Shown piece by piece: positions 63,524 through 64,000 of a DNA stretch of 64,000 bases. This stretch comes from Yersinia enterocolitica subsp. enterocolitica. GTDB lineage: Bacteria; Pseudomonadota; Gammaproteobacteria; Enterobacterales; Enterobacteriaceae. The position numbers and the translations under genes are program-made. Position 1 is the stretch's first letter, and every line of letters starts with the position of its first letter. Under the pieces are notes generated by a model. The model was not told the DNA's origin. It worked only from the letters and a program-made list of their open reading frames with translations, and did not search any database. The stretch spans positions 496,001 through 560,000 of the forward strand of contig NZ_LR590469.1 in the NCBI RefSeq assembly GCF_901472495.1, given 5' to 3'.

Positions 63524-64000
63524 TCAGTTATAGCGATATAATAAAGGCTCATTGCGTAGAAAACGTTCAATATCCTGCGCAATCATGGCGGTATGTTTAA
63601 CCAGCGTCTCATGTGTAGCACCTGCAATATGCGGGGTGATAACCACATTATCAAACTCATGAATAAAAGGATGATTGGCGTGGATTGGCTCATGGGCATA
63701 GACGTCTAACGCCGCACCAGCCAGTTGTTTGTGCCGCAAGGCATCAACTAAATGTTGCTCAACTACCACTGCCGCGCGTGAAGTATTAATAAAATAAGCC
63801 TCTGGTTTCATTAACGAAAACAAACGCGTATCAATTAATCCTACGGTTTGCGGGGTGACTTTCACATGTAAAGTGACAAAGTCAGACTGACTGAAGAGCC
63901 GCTCCAATGTGGTTTTGTGGATGCCTGGTTCGTCCAATTCGACCTCTGAAACATAAGGGTCGGCTACCAACAGCTGCATGCCGAAAGCTCGCGCAATACG
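63524..64000 (-). CDS. D-isomer-specific 2-hydroxyacid dehydrogenase, C-terminal part
   Basis: The frame is open to the window end (RIARAFG precedes the Met at 63979), so the gene continues outside. The visible part is the end of the NAD-binding domain and the C-terminal piece: FVTLHVKVTPQTVGLID, MKPEAYFINTSRAAVVVE, ALDVYAHEPIHANHPF and the active-site NVVITPHIAGAT with the catalytic His. Such enzymes reduce 2-keto acids or oxidise D-2-hydroxyacids. It converges on the kinase gene with a 24-bp gap. Confidence 0.9.
   Translation of the reverse strand, partial: RIARAFGMQLLVADPYVSEVELDEPGIHKTTLERLFSQSDFVTLHVKVTPQTVGLIDTRLFSLMKPEAYFINTSRAAVVVEQHLVDALRHKQLAGAALDVYAHEPIHANHPFIHEFDNVVITPHIAGATHETLVKHTAMIAQDIERFLRNEPLLYRYN

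Overview
The window looks like a Yersinia enterocolitica chromosome of the high-pathogenicity type (biotype 1B). Its centre is a complete-length yersiniabactin High Pathogenicity Island (HPI). The island sits in a tRNA-Asn gene and has the AT-rich, IS-loaded distal end described for Y. enterocolitica HPIs. Two copies of a 17-bp tRNA-end repeat, at 12964-12980 and 56357-56373, bound it; their starts are 43,393 bp apart.

Left core flank (1-12963): the end of a citrate fermentation operon (citF end, citX, citG, citT); a convergent three-gene TRAP transporter; a GTG-start Sfp/EntD-type phosphopantetheinyl transferase that is probably YbtD, the activator of the yersiniabactin synthetases; an LpxO-like lipid A hydroxylase; an MFS sugar symporter with a lone PTS EIIA protein; YaiL; and an RluA-family pseudouridine synthase. 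ERIC-type repeats lie between genes. The displaced tRNA-Asn terminator sits just outside the 12964 att copy.

Distal AT-rich part of the HPI (12981-25740): a three-gene module of a metallo-beta-lactamase-fold protein, a trypsin-like protease fused to a HamA (Hachiman)-like domain that appears to have lost its nuclease residues, and a HamB-like superfamily 2 helicase. The helicase gene carries one in-frame TAA and a heptanucleotide tandem repeat (5 full units plus one variant unit) that shifts the frame; one repeat fewer would restore it. An ADP-ribosylglycohydrolase gene, an IS481 remnant, an intact 1.2-kb IS3-family element with target duplication, an IS3-family element (IS1400-like) lodged in a second, partly deleted IS3-family element, and an IS1328-type IS110 element follow.

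GC-rich HPI core (25741-56373): fyuA, ybtE, ybtT, ybtU, irp1, irp2 and ybtA on the minus strand, and divergent ybtP, ybtQ, ybtX, ybtS, then the P4-type integrase. Together they make salicylate (YbtS), load it (YbtE), assemble yersiniabactin (HMWP2, HMWP1, YbtU, YbtT), take up the iron complex (FyuA, YbtP, YbtQ), and control expression (YbtA plus Fur-like sites). Two genes are broken as read: irp2 has an extra base in a 7-G tract (removing one base gives exactly 2035 codons), and int has one in-frame TAA.

Right core flank (56358-64000): tRNA-Asn (GTT), mtfA, and a sugar ABC-transporter operon (binding protein, double ATPase, two permeases, PfkB-family kinase) facing a truncated 2-hydroxyacid dehydrogenase gene.

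All identifications are from reading the sequence and remembered family features; no database search was run.
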